Shown: positions 45,160-57,734, counted from the first letter of the stretch. The stretch is 64,000 nt of DNA from Linyphia triangularis (GCA_963978545.1 OZ021722.1:110703442-110767441); one strand, 5' to 3'. Translations and numbers: made by a program. The notes: a model not told the origin generated them from the letters alone.

Positions 45160-45330
45160 TATTTTAGCGTGATTGGATGAAGGCAAGTTAGTTTATTAGT
45201 ATTCCGTATAAGCAACTTTTTAGTGACAATAACAGCCCCAAAATGTGAAAGAATGTATTGCCATCGACATCGAATTTATCTACCAACTTTCAGCCCGCTT
45301 GGATGACGGCAAGGTGGGTTAATTAAGCAT
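45160..45330 (+). repeat. Repeat family S1, one to two units
   Basis: GATTGGATGAAGGCAAGTTA near 45169, then TTTTAGTGACAATAACAG, then TTTCAGCCCGCTTGGATGAC near 45287. Same order as 1213-1570. Confidence 0.55.
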
Positions 45331-46058
45331 CCGCAGACTTGCACTCTATCGACACTCACACAAAATCGAAGTTAATTTAAAGAATTCAAAATACATCCTT
45401 TATTGAAACTTTAATGCCTCTAATACGTACGTTATTGAAATATTCGATTTTTCTTAGATGCTATTTTATAATTTTAGGTGAAATGAAAGTACTCCCCTCG
45501 CTCGATAAAAATTTAACACTCCCTGTTTCACCACGATTAATAATTTGGTATTGAAGATCAGAACAAATAAAGGATTCTACTTACGTAGGATTGCTTAGCC
45601 ATATGAAGTCCGTGGCGTATACAGGGAGGAGGCTGATAGGGCTACAGCTCCCTGAAAATTGAGAAAAATTATATTTCCAAGTGTAATGTAACAATTTTTG
45701 TAAATAGTTAATACTTAATATCCTCATTTAACTAACTTTTCGAGTCAGTCATTTTTTCAAAATAACTATAACAACGAGAAATGAACACAAAAATACAAGC
45801 ACATCTATTTCATTTCAAACTCTTCCGATTTTACATTTCTTTCTCATTTCTATATGCTGGGGTCATGACGTCCTTCAGATGGTCAGAGCAGAGAAAACTT
45901 ACTGGTTCCCTGAAAGAGCATGCGTAGACACAAAGACTTCTCCTTCCTGATACCAATAATACAAATCTGCCATAGAAAATCTGGTAAAATTTTATGAAAG
46001 AGGTTTTCTTGGTTTTCAAAACATCATCGAAGCAGATTAGGAAATATGGAAAACAAAA
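45331..46058. other. Unassigned stretch
   Basis: No gene or repeat boundary recognised. Confidence 0.4.
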
Positions 46059-46060
46059 TA

Positions 46061-46270
46061 CAGGGTTACTAGAAAAGAATCATTCATTTTCAAAACCCGA
46101 CTTATTCAAAAGTATTATACTTACAAATATGATTGGTACAAGAAAACAACAGCAAAATATTTAAGTTTTATGCTCCAGGTGGTGCTCAAGTTTACCCGAT
46201 TTATTCAAAAGTATAATACTTTTGAATAAATCTTGTTTTGAAAATGAATGATTCTTTTGTAGTAACCCTG
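46061..46270. mobile_element. 210-bp Tc1/mariner-type MITE
   Basis: Ends CAGGGTTACTAGAAAAGAAT (46061) and the complement CAGGGTTACTACAAAAGAAT (from 46270), about 35 bp of near-perfect inverted repeat. TA on both sides (46059-46060, 46271-46272). No coding sequence. Confidence 0.75.
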
Positions 46271-46272
46271 TA

Positions 46273-48196
46273 GAAAGGTTTTCTTGATGCTTTCGCAGAA
46301 TGTTCTGTAGACATATTTCCGAATATACGTCACTTATTAAAAAAAAAATGTATTTTACCAGTTTCAATTGAAACTTCTGAGCTTTCAACTTTGTGATCAT
46401 TAACATCATATTAAGAAATTCTATGAGCAAAACAAGGTTGAACAGACTGGCACTTTTTGTCAATTCACAACAACATAAAAATTTGGTTTCAGTAGCCAAT
46501 GAAATTGCCTTGTTTAGGGATTTAGAATACACCAATAAACAGTGTTTACATTATAACATAACAATATTTAACATTTAATAAATTTCACTGTATACACCAG
46601 CGTTGATTTTTTAACATGTTACTTCTTGCGTTGTTTGTATTATGTGTTTACATTGATTTTATTTATAACATTCATGCTTACGTTTTTTTAATAACACATG
46701 CTTAAGTTGTGTTTTAGAAACGGCACTAATGTTTATTAAATGTTCTTTTCGTTATAATGTAGAATTGTAAGATTATTTGTTTTTCAATACCTTAACAGAA
46801 TAGTTGTGAAACACTGCAGTTTTAAATTTCCTTTCACAATGTTAAAAAGTGAGTAATTTTAATTTATAACTAGTTTTATTATTTTTTAATATTAGCTGCC
46901 CAACCCTCTTTCCTATTATGATCAAATGTTCAGTTTTTTAAGGCGTTACATGAATATGGCAAGAGCAGACAAAAGTCTTTTTTTTCTTTCAGAAAACCAA
47001 AGAAAAAAACTAAATAGTGAGTAACTATAATACTACTAAAAAAGTGTAGTAGAAGTACTGATCCTCCAATTCTAAAATGTGACTGCAAAAAATTAATAAT
47101 CAAATGAAATAATAAAATAAAATTTTAAAGATTGAGACTGCTCTACAAGAAAATAGCCTATAAACACACTAAAAAAAATGGTGACTAAATAAAAATAAAC
47201 ATTAGAAAAATTATAATTTCACTCCATAATACTAAAAAAACATGAAAAAGTAATAAAATAAACAACAGAAAATAATGAAGTAGTTCTTGAAGAGCTGGTC
47301 AACAAGGTTACCAGGAAAGCGACTAGCAGAAGAATTCATTGTTTTTAACACTACGCACATTTGATTAAAAATTACAAAAGTAAAAAAAAAAAGCTTACCT
47401 CAAACTTCAGGAGATAGCTTTGAGTTGGGTTTCAGCATTTTGCAGTCAGATCTTTTGAGTTATGGAATGCAAATTTTCTGAGAAATATTGGAAAATGTAT
47501 TTTAAACAGAGTTTGAAAGGGACATTGGAACAGATGTAGCATAGGACATTTGGCGATTAGAAAATTCGCCAAAATTAAAAACACAGTAACTAAAATAAAA
47601 TTTAAATAAAAACAAAGAAGGGCTTGTCAAGAAGAACCCGTGATATCTTGTTTTATTAAAAAATTTTAAAATTTCTTGGATCCATACAACAAAACAAAAA
47701 GACAAAAGGTACCGAATTTTTTTTTTTTAACTTCAGATGGGGAAAAGCACCTCCTCTATTTCTAACCCCCGCCCCGCAAACCAAGAAGCAGTTGGGCTCG
47801 GTGTATCTGTCAATACCATACAACAGCGTTATAGCCTTGGGAAATTGGTTAATTGGCCACACATGCTGCATGTCTGCTCTTTGACAAAAGACCAGACATG
47901 CCTTGGGGATGCACCGGAGTGTCCTTAAAGTGGGCTTGCAATATACGATTGATAAGAATGTATGAGTTCAGAGTAACATTTAATTTTAGTATGTGTGTCA
48001 AGATTTAGAATTTATACATTTAAAATTGAATTTTTTTTAAACTAATTTCAAAAGCTAGCTATCGATACAAATAAAAGTAATTTGTTTAAAGATTTATTTA
48101 TTTAAAATTTAAATAATTATTTTTCAAAATACCAAGTTTACATTCTCAAAAGCATTTGTTATTTGGGTAAATGGTATTCATATTATTCATTGATTT
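46273..48196. other. Unassigned AT-rich stretch
   Basis: No supported gene. 47735-47930 is less AT-rich with short frames on both strands (63 and 71 codons), neither recognised. Confidence 0.35.
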
Positions 48197-48399
48197 AAAA
48201 AGGAAATGGCCGACCAAACGGTATAGTGTTTAGAGTGCAAGCTTATAGACCGCGAGGCTGCTTGTTTGAGTCCCGTGTTAGGCATGGGTGTTGGTAAATG
48301 TATGTTGGCTTGTCTAATGACGAATGTTTCGGCGCATTATAGCCCTCGTGTTGCTGAAGGCGCCAGATAATCTGAAAACAACCAAGCAAAAAGGAAATG
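48197..48399 (+). mobile_element. tRNA-derived SINE, copy 5
   Basis: The body is 48209-48387 between exact repeats AAAAAGGAAATG (48197-48208 and 48388-48399). Boxes are mutated (TGTTTAGAGTG for the A box, TGTTTGAGTCCC for the B box). Tail AAACAACCAAGC. Confidence 0.85.
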
Positions 48400-49648
48400 A
48401 TAAATTCATTACTTATGTAAGAACGTATCACCAGAAATTAATGCATATCTAAAATGATTATTAATTCATTGTGTTTGTAATTTATGTAGAAATTTTTTAA
48501 TATTTGAGAACTACCTGGTTCAATTTGCAGGCAACGTTTTGTAAAATGTTAGGCCCTTACGATATTATTTTACCCTTTTGATTATTTTACCCTTAAGTAA
48601 TACTATTGGGGGGGGGGGGGGAGAAAGAAAAAAAATCTTTTTTTTTATACTGCTTTTTTTAAAAATGTCCGTAAAATTGTTAAAATGTTAAATACGTAAT
48701 TGTTTTGAAATCCAATACATTGATTTGTTTGAAAATTTTGCCTTGAGATAAAAATTATCTAATAATCATTAGTTATTTAATAAGTTTTTCTAAAATATCA
48801 GAAAATTCTGTAAAATTGTAGTACTCGATTAATCGACAGCAAACTTTTATAATTGAAATTTTATTTTAAAATTTAAAACTTTAAAAAAAAAAAATCTTTA
48901 TATTGTTTTTGTCCTATCCTTTCTAGTTTGTCTAGAAAATACGATATTTTAGTATGCTGATTTATAAGTTTATATGTATTTCTTGGCCTATTATGTTGAA
49001 TATGCAATAACCTCGAATACCATGAAATGAATTTAATTGAGACCTTAAACTGTTTAAATAAAGGTCACATAATCTAAAATGCTGTTTTCGAAAGTTTCCA
49101 AAATGTCTGTTCGTTGCTTTTCTTTCTTACAAAAACTATCAGTTGGAAATATTTTCTAGCGTATGGGAGTTTGCCTCTTCATTTTTCTACCTAAATAAGC
49201 CAATAAAATAGCTTTCGAAAAATGTAACCTCTTACTAGGAATAAATAAATGGAAGCCGATATGCATTTCACAAGATGTTTTAACAAACTATTTTCTTAAA
49301 AATCAGTACACATAAGGACATTTTAACTTTTATTGAAACGAAAAAATTAAAACAATAATTTATTTTAATTCTTGTATTTTAATGTTTAGAAATGAATATT
49401 ATTGAGATAATTTTTTTTTAGAGGCTGTATTACAGTATTTTATAAAGCCAAAACATATCATGAGAGCACCCAATTAACGCTGGTGTACTATTTCTATTAC
49501 CAAAACCTTTTTTACATTTACCAGGGTTCGGCAGACGTTTCTGTGCAAAGAGCCAAACATTCAATAATCATCAGAATCGCAGTACATTTAAAGAGCGGAA
49601 ATACGAGTTTTTAACAACGAACATTTTTATAGTATAAAAATCATGGCA
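48400..49648. other. Unassigned AT-rich stretch
   Basis: No gene or repeat boundary recognised. G-run at about 48607-48621. Confidence 0.4.
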
Positions 49649-50204
49649 GATGAGACCAGGCCTGTAGCCAGAGTGGGGCAAGACCTGGAAAAATCTTCGC
49701 CTGTCCTGGAAAATTTTATCCCAATCATTTGTAAACCTTTATATCTATGATTGAATAGAAAGGAACATTTTGCTGCTGGAATATACCTTCGGTTGTAGCA
49801 CAGCAACTTGCGAATCTACCTTTCCACTACCTTTTGCCATAAATTGTCCCTAAAGAATGTCAATGGGCCACGAAAGGATGGCAAATCTAGTGTTTTGGGA
49901 ATTTGAAGTAGAGATAAGAGTTTTGAAATTGTTTAATATGGTGTAAAGATAGGAAATTGCTATTATACTAACATTTATCATTTTATTTTAGATTTTTTTG
50001 TTACGCTATGTATTTTAAAAAGTTTCAAAATGTTTAATATAAGACCAAGAATAGAAAAATGAATTTCTATTATTTTATATTATAATTAATAAAATATGCA
50101 AATAAATAGAAAAAGGGTTTTTATATTATAATAGTATCTGATAAATTTTTCAGAGTATTGAAAATGATAGGAGAAAATAAAGGAAAATGCAATTCTATTA
50201 GTAA

Positions 50205-50206
<2 letters not shown>

Positions 50207-50272
<66 letters not shown>
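50207..50272. repeat. (TA)n microsatellite
   Basis: About 30 TA dinucleotides following GTGTGTG, inside the hAT-like element. Confidence 0.9.
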
Positions 50273-50277
<5 letters not shown>

Positions 50278-50439
50278 GATATAGTTTTTATATAAAAATG
50301 TAAATAACTTTTTATTGCTGAAAGAATTTCTTAAATGAAAAGTTTGTTAAAGAGTTATGTAGCTGTTCCACAAGACCAATGATAGAAAAATGTAATTTGT
50401 TTAACAATATATATTTTTAAATAGAAATGTAAGAACAGA

Positions 50440-50503
50440 ACTTCGAAAAAACTTTTTATGTTAAAAAAACTTTTTATGTTAAAAAAAACTTTTTATGTAA
50501 AAG
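50440..50503 (+). repeat. Short tandem repeat, three units
   Basis: AAAAAACTTTTTATGTT repeated three times with 17-18-bp spacing, inside the hAT-like element. Confidence 0.6.
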
Positions 50504-50957
50504 TAACTTTTACTAATTTTTATATTTGTAATTATTTTTAAAGTAGATATTCTTAAGTTGAAATGTGTGAAAAATTAAGAGATGGACAAGCATAGAATAT
50601 TTTAAAGGAATAGAATTGTATTAAATATACTTTAAAAATTTTTTAATTGAAAGTTTTGTTTTTATCAAAAAAATTTCTGGTGTAGAATCTTTAAAAGAAT
50701 TAATAAAAATAAAATTACATCAAAAATACATTAACAATGTTCCTTTTTTTAAATATTTTTTTGTATATGTACTTCACAAAGTGCTCTGATAAATACTCTT
50801 TTACGAATTGTAAAAATTGTATAAATTTGTAATAATTGTAAAAATTTCAATTGTAAAAATTAATTGAAAACCAATTAAATAATTTATATTTCTGCCCCTC
50901 CTGGGAAAAATTTTGCCTGTCCTACAAACTTTGGCTGGCTACGGGCCTGAATGAGAC

Positions 50958-52250
50958 AAGTCAGCTGTCCAAATTTGGTGTTAATTAACGCATACGATTT
51001 AGTTCATTCTTTTTTAAATTCTCGATTTTTCACATCAATTTTTTTTCTTCGTTTTGGATGAAATCGAACTCGGATTTTTCCAATCAAGTGTATAAAAAGC
51101 AAAGGTCGTTTTAGCAACACGCGCATGTGTAAAATTTTACAGCAAAATTTGCCGTCTACCTCAGTCGGAGACAAGAGAACAACGAACGTCAACAAAAGCT
51201 CGATGCAATTGGAATTGTGACGCATCATGGGCGCACTCATATAGCGCATTCTGATTGCTCTGTATTTTGACTGGGAAGGTACCAGGGGGCCGCTAACTTT
51301 AAGTTGGTATTTGAGAACAGTGCTATCAGTTCATCTTACTCCTCTAATTTATCTTTGTTTTTTCTCGTTTTCTCTATATTTCTGGTTTGAGAATACGCAG
51401 CAAATTTAGTATTTGTTTACCCAAACAATGAAAAAATGTATAATCATTTATTGCTTCATCTTATTCTTAGGTTAAATGTCCTGAATGCATGTGGTTATAA
51501 TAACTGTGGAGATATTATCTTTTTAGTATCGACGCTAATATGTGTATATGGGCGAGGGAGGGTAATTGGGCCCGAGTTACATTTGCATAGGGGCCGAAAA
51601 TCCTGTCGGCTGCCCTGTCTGTATTTAAGGGAATGTTGGTGAAACACGGCTAAATTTCATTTCATTATGTTAAACTTACAGCACATAAGGAACATTTCTG
51701 TACCTCAGAAGTAAACTATCATAAAATGCGGGATCCCATAAATGCAATTTAGTGTTTAACATTGCACTCCTGGTAGTTTATCTTAAGTACAGATTTATAA
51801 ATTGTAGTATCGTAAAAACGTGTTACGAGGTAAAAATTACGCTCAGAGTGAATTATGGAATTAAGCTATTGTTTATAACAAAGAATGTACTATTTAAAAA
51901 ATTCTACCCCAACGCAATTCAATAACTTTTTGCCACAAAAATAGCTGATTTTTTTTCGGCCCATAAAACTTTTCGAAGAAACAAAAAAGTTACTTGTCTA
52001 TGAAAAAATTGTTAATGTTTTCTAGGCTGCGTTACTATGTGTCAACAACTAATTAAGCCTATTTCTTTAAGAATTTGATAAAACGTTCCAACGCTTCCGT
52101 TTTAATAATATTATTGCAGATTGATAAAAAATTAATTAATTATAATTATAAAACAACGTACGTACCGGTTTTTACAGCGGGAATTAAAGATGAAAGTATT
52201 TCATCTTCCGTGTCCGTCAAGCTCTTGGTCAAGCTCTTTAACCAACATTC
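50958..52250. other. Unassigned stretch
   Basis: No gene recognised. Short frames on both strands around 51004-51250 and 51436-51642 have no known motif. Confidence 0.4.
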
Positions 52251-52337
52251 GAATGCCAAACTCAAAACCGGTTGCAAGATACGTTTAGTCACACACGTTT
52301 TACGGGGGAGATCTTATCTGATCTGCGGCAAGGGGAG

Positions 52338-52652
52338 AGGAAAGACTGCAGCCTTTGGAATTCGACCCTTTACCTACCCTTTCGAAAAGGGGGGGTTGCT
52401 GATGCCCTGGAATTCGACCCTTTACATATCCTTTTCGAAAGGTGTTACTTTCCAAGCTTTTTACGGCTGCCCTTTTCAAACCCTTTTATTAGAAGGGAAA
52501 GACTGCAGCCTTTGGAATTCGACCCTTTACCTACCCTTTCGAAAAGGGGGGGGTTGTTGATGCCCTGGAATTCGACCCTTTACATATCCTTTTCGAAAGG
52601 TGTTACTTTCCAAGCTTTTCACGGCTGCCCTTTTCAAACCCTTTTATTAGAG
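52338..52652 (+). repeat. 157-bp direct duplication, two units
   Basis: AAAGACTGCAGCCTTTGGAA occurs at 52341 and 52498, offset 157 bp. Each unit itself contains two GGAATTCGACCCTTTAC blocks and a CTTTTCGAAAGG palindrome. Long open frames here arise from the repetition. Related to the GAAAAGG-rich repeat at 36526. Confidence 0.7.
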
Positions 52653-52827
52653 GGTTACTCGGCAAGCTTAGAACTGCAAGTCTAATGACAAGCATATGAC
52701 AAGGTTTTCGTAAGCTTGCATGCTATCTGGGTTGTCATCCCAAAAAATGGAGATGAAAAAGTTGAGTACGAAGCAAGACAACAAAGCAAATTATAGTTTG
52801 AAAATGTTCAACGTGTATATGTATTCA

Positions 52828-54494
52828 CTAGCTGAATACCCGTGCTGCGCTACGAAATTTTACCATTAGCATTTTAGCGATCAAAAGACATTCATGTATT
52901 CTACACTTCAGACGTTTGCTCCCTTTTCGATCCCGACAAATTGATTTATCAAAATAGGAACTTTCCTTTGTTGACATTTTAAACGAAATTTATAATTGTG
53001 AATAGTAAACTGGAATAGTTTATTGTGTTTATGTTTGCTCTTAGTTCTAAATTTCAAAGTAGTAGCTGTATTGGAATTAAGTTAATTAGACATTAAGTTA
53101 ATCCTCGTATAGTTTCAATGTTGCGTCGTCTTTTCATCCCTTAAAAATTCGTTAATCGATATTGGAATGACTTATTTTTTTAACATTTGCAAAAAAATAT
53201 CAGAAAAATGACTACATTGGAAGAGGAACATTCGGATATCCCTCGTTTGGAACATTTAACCCCTTTTCGACCACTTAAAGTGTGTTAATCGAGATCGGAA
53301 TAGTTTACTTTTTCTATTTTTACCATTGTTGATATTTGTGCCGATTTTCAGAGTTGTGACTATGTGGGAAGTAGGATTTTCGAATGTCCCCCGTTTGGAA
53401 CGTTTAACCCCTTTTCGACCCCTTAAAGTGGGTTAATCGAGATCGGAATAGTTTACTTTTTCTATTTTTACCATTGTTGATATTTGTGCCGATTTTCAGA
53501 GTTGTGACTATGTGGGAAGTAGGATTTTCGAATGTCCCCCGTTTGGAACGTTTGACCCCTTTTCGACTCCTTAAAGTGTGTTAATCGAGATCGGAATAGT
53601 TTACTTTTTCTATTTTTACCATTGTTGATATTTGTGCCGATTTTCAGAGTTGTGACTATGTGGGAAGTAGGATTTTCGAATGTCCCCCGTTTGGAACGTT
53701 TGACCCCTTTTCGACCCCTTAAAGTGTGTTAATCGAGATCGGAATAGTTTACTTTTTCTATTTTTACCATTGTTGATATTTGTGCCGATTTTCAGAGTTG
53801 TGACTATGTGGGAAGTAGGATTTTCGAATGTCCCCCGTTTGGAACGTTTGACCCCTTTTCGACCCCTTAAAGTGTGTTAATCGAGATCGGAATAGTTTAC
53901 TTTTTCTATTTTTACCATTGTTGATATTTGTGCCAATTTTCAGAGTTGTGACTATGTGGGAAGTAGGATTTTCGAATGTCCCCCGTTTGGAACGTTTGAC
54001 CCCTTTTCGACCCCTTAAAGTGTGTTAATCGAGATCGGAATAGTTTACTTTTTCTATTTTTACCATTGTTGATATTTGTGCCGATTTTCAGAGTTGTGAC
54101 TATGTGGGAAGTAGGATTTTCGAATGTCCCCCGTTTGGAACGTTTGACCCCTTTTCGACCCCTTAAAGTGTGTTAATCGAGATCGGAATAGTTTACTTTT
54201 TCTATTTTTACCATTGTTGATATTTGTGCTGATTTTCAGAGTTGTGACTATGTGGGAAGTAGGAATTTCGAATGTCCCCCGTTTGGAACGTTTGACCCCT
54301 TTTCGACCCCTTAAAGTGTGTTAATCGAGATCGGAATAGTTTACTTTTTCTATTTTTACCATTGTTGATATTTGTGCCGATTTTCAGAGTTGTGACTATG
54401 TGGGAAGTGGGAGAATTAGTGATGAGTGAGTCAGTGAGTGAGTGAGTGAGTGAGTGAGTGAGTGAGTGAGGGCTTTGCCTTATATATATAGAGA
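52828..54494 (-). mobile_element. Helitron-type element, family B, copy 2
   Basis: The minus strand starts A|TCTCTATATATATAAGGC (54494) and ends GGGTATTCAGCTAG|T (52828), matching copy 1 at both ends. The body is dominated by a highly homogeneous 148-bp array. (GTGA)n microsatellite 54424-54470 beside the 5' end. No protein coding. Confidence 0.8.
53193..54415 (-). repeat. 148-bp satellite-like array, eight units
   Basis: The landmark CCGATTTTCAGAGTTGTGAC recurs at 53341, 53489, 53637, 53785, 53933, 54081, 54229 and 54377: seven consecutive intervals of exactly 148 bp, with only scattered point differences. The preceding unit (53193) is diverged, so amplification happened inside the element. 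Confidence 0.9.
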
Positions 54495-54777
54495 TTATCG
54501 TATTGTTCTGTCTATCATATTTAACAATAATTTAACCTAAATGAAATAGTTGTAGACAACTCTAATTTGTTGTCGTAAATTCACACGTAGTCAACCATTG
54601 TGTCGCATTTATGTTATTGAGACTTTTTACATCTTTGTAACATATTCTGTATAATCAAAGGTAAGTTATCTCATGGTATATAACTTAAGAGCAACAAAAT
54701 TTATCTAAGCTATTAAACAGCCACTTCCCCCTCCGTAATAAAATTCTGGATCCGCCCTTGTTACTTACAGGGTTCCC

Positions 54778-55209
54778 ACTCAAATCACAGAATGAAAATC
54801 AATCACTTTTAAGGATCTAAATAATGTTTTTAAGGACCATTGAAAATTTGTTTTCACGCATCATGTCCATATATAAATTTTTAATAAAGTATATTCTACC
54901 ATAAAGTACATACCAGTAAAGTATACTATCATAAAGTATATTTAATAAAGTATATTCTACAAGTTGGCGCATGCGTAATACAAATATGTCAGAGAATTCT
55001 GATATGGTGCGGGTAAGGTCAGGCGGGGATAGTAAGGCTCAGTAGTATTTTTATAAATTTTGCAGTTGGGCACACAACAGCCGCAAAAACTCAACATTAT
55101 CAAGGACTTTTAAGCGCCTCTAAACATTTTCAAGTACTTTCAAGGCTTTGAAAACAAGTTCAAAAATATTAAGCCCTTTTAATGACTTTCAATGACCGTG
55201 GGAATCCTG
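54778..55209. mobile_element. hAT-like MITE family H1, copy 2
   Basis: CAGGGTTCCCACTCAAATCA at the left, GACCGTGGGAATCCTG at the right, collinear with 31229-31636. A small internal expansion of the AAAGTATATTCTAC motif (54890-54960). Confidence 0.5.
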
Positions 55210-56418
55210 TACTAGGAAAGTTGGGAAAATCTTGCCCTTTATTAAAATTAAATCCTTGTCCTTTTTATTATGTGAGTAGTAAGAAAATAGAAGTAATATA
55301 TGATAATGGCTTTAGAGTGGTACTAGAAATGACACGATCAACCGAGTTAATATAAATTCTTTACACCTCTTCCTTCTACTTCATCTTGAAGTAGAACACC
55401 AATTCTCATTATTGATTGAAATCTTTCAATTCAAAAAAATGCACTTATAACCTGGACTAAATGAAACGCTTAAAATACCAAAATTATGCTACTTTAAAAT
55501 TGAGGAGGGTGTGATTAAAGGCAACCCAAACAGCGAAAACTGTTCGTCTTAAGCTTAAATTAAACAAGAAATTTTAACCTGATCATTAAGAATGAATAAA
55601 TTATATCAAAACGAAAATAAAAACAATTTTGACGTAAAGTTTTGAAGTTTAGGAAACTTTGAACTCTTGAGAATCAATTAAAACTCGGCAAAGGCGAATC
55701 TAGGATTGTTAAACTTCAACTTCACCATAAACCGCCAACTAATTTGACTCTTTTATTGCCCTTAGCTGACTCGAGGAAGTCATGACTAAATTCCATTAGG
55801 AATACCAAGTACTCTTGAAATGAGCTCGATTCGAGGTCAGGACACAACGCAACTAAGAGGATTTTTACCGGATAGTATTATCCGGCTCATTTTCATGCGG
55901 AGTGCTCTATTTAAATGGGACACTGGAGGATTCATAGGATTCAGAGAATTAAGTTCTGCTCTCGAGCTGAGGGGGAAGTGCAGTGATGATCCTTTTGCTA
56001 GGGACGGTTTGCGATAATTTATCATCGATATAGATAAACAACTGGATAGACTGCTTAACGTTGGGAAAATGAAGCCGTTGCCAGATGCCATTGGTGGGAT
56101 AAAAAATACGGATTGCTGAGGATTGAAAATAAAATTTTGGGTTGTACACAGCAGAAATGTCAATAGTAGACCTTAATTAGTAATAATGTGCAAAAAAAAT
56201 CTATACTCTAACACTTTACAAGGTTTTTCGCATTCCCATCCAACTATTAAAGTGAACTGTGATTGGTTAATCTTCCCACCAGCTTCGCAAAGCTTCGCAA
56301 TCCCCGGCGCGTTTTTCTCTTTTCATTGACAATGGAGCAGTCTATCCAGTTGTTTATCTATATCGATGTAATTTATAGCGGTATATGGTTGCTAGTATGT
56401 TCGAGTTTCATTTTGATT
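55210..56418. other. Unassigned stretch
   Basis: No gene recognised. 55820-56160 has frames open on both strands (65 and 108 codons) without known motifs. Confidence 0.35.
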
Positions 56419-56421
56419 ATA

Positions 56422-56658
56422 CTAAACTTCAACTTAACTAGACATCACTTAGACGGTAGATCGTCACAGTGCTCATAGGTATTTAATCCATTTTGGCGGC
56501 TTGAAAGCATTATGTTCGCCAAACCACAACCCTATAGAGAACAAAAGGCTATAAGGTTTGGCGAGAATTATGTCTTCACTCCGCCAAAATGGATTAAATA
56601 CCTATAAGCACTGTGACGATCTACCGTCTAAGTGATGTCTAGTTAAGTTGAAGTTTAG
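56422..56658. mobile_element. 237-bp palindromic MITE, copy 3
   Basis: Same termini and length as the copies at 14558 and 25335. TA at 56420-56421 and 56659-56660. Confidence 0.85.
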
Positions 56659-56660
56659 TA

Positions 56661-57734
56661 CAGTAGCTTGTTTTTAGTAGCGGTTTAATTGAGCATATAT
56701 GGCAAATATGACATGATTCTTAAAAAAAATTAAAGTGAGCTGTACATTTACAATTTTTCTAAGTTTGGAAACGATCCCCGGATGCGGTAAACTGACAGTT
56801 CGGAAGAGTTTTCGGGGTGCGTTCGCCCCATTTCTTGACGGCGCCTTCGCATCTAACTCCCCCCCCCCCCACTCCTTTTCTTCTGCATCTTCCAAACTGA
56901 CATTTACGGAGGAGAGACAGGTTCGTATGCAAGATAAATGCGGAAGGATGTCAATCATCTTAACTTTTAAACAGTAAACAAATGGGTCGATCGGGAAGAA
57001 GAATTGGTTGGTGGTGGTGTTTATTAAATAGTCATCTTAGATTACTTTTTGACAGTTTAAACAAAAGTAAAATTAAGAGCTGGATTGTTTGAATAAAAGG
57101 TTTCTAAAAGGTGTTTAAAAAAACGTAAAATTAAGAGCTGGATTGTTTGAATAAAAAGTTTCTAAAAGGTGTTTAAAAAAACTTAAAATGAAACAGATTT
57201 TTTTAAAAATAAATTTACCAGAGGATACCAAAAGACTAAAACGTTTTTGCATGATAATATTTTTGCTCAAGTTTTAAATTGTGTATCATTCATTATTAAG
57301 CTCGTCATAAAAATTAAATGCAAACACAACAAGATGTCAAATATATAATTGATTTCATAAGATATACTTACGAATGACATTTCGGAGTAGTTTTTACGTT
57401 TTTGTATAAACACACTACCGGGATCGGGACAAAGAGCTTCAAGGAACGAGTACATAAACTTTTGACTCCTCCTTTTCTTTAAGATAGGTCACTTGTGCAT
57501 TTATTAAATATAATTTAAGTCGAAATCCTGACAAAAAATAGTGTCGGTTGACATATTATCGTACGTTTGAAAAAAGAACTGTCGTAAGATATTCCCCAAT
57601 TTAACAAGACAGGCGAATAGCGATCGATTCCAGGTCGGAATTGCATTGTTTGCGCTGTTCAACACTCACTCTATTTTTAGAGTTTGACGTTGGGTATAAA
57701 ATTAATACAGGCCCCATAATAATAATAAGCGTAA
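56661..57734. other. Unassigned, with a 58-bp duplication
   Basis: 57067-57182 holds two near-identical 58-bp units (GTAAAATTAAGAGCTGGATT at 57067 and 57125). A C-run lies near 56858-56868. No gene recognised. Confidence 0.5.

Larger units (their letters stand above)
49649..50957. mobile_element. Non-autonomous hAT-like element, 1293 bp
   Basis: Element 49657-50949 has inverted ends CAGGCCTGTAGCCAG and CTGGCTACGGGCCTG. Flanking 8-mers are GATGAGAC (49649-49656) and AATGAGAC (50950-50957), one mismatch, as expected for hAT target duplication. A second inner pair (CTGTCCTGGAAAATTTTATC and AAAAATTTTGCCTGTCC) supports the ends. The interior is AT-rich with no transposase and contains the (TA)n microsatellite. 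Confidence 0.75.

Noticed and set aside
52075..52685. Two overlapping frames of 161 and 137 codons
   Set aside because: Length is produced by the 157-bp duplication; both frames read the same repeated DNA in different phases.
53193..54415. Regular direct repeats that could suggest a CRISPR array
   Set aside because: Units are contiguous 148-bp tandem repeats with no unique spacers, inside a Helitron in eukaryotic-type DNA.
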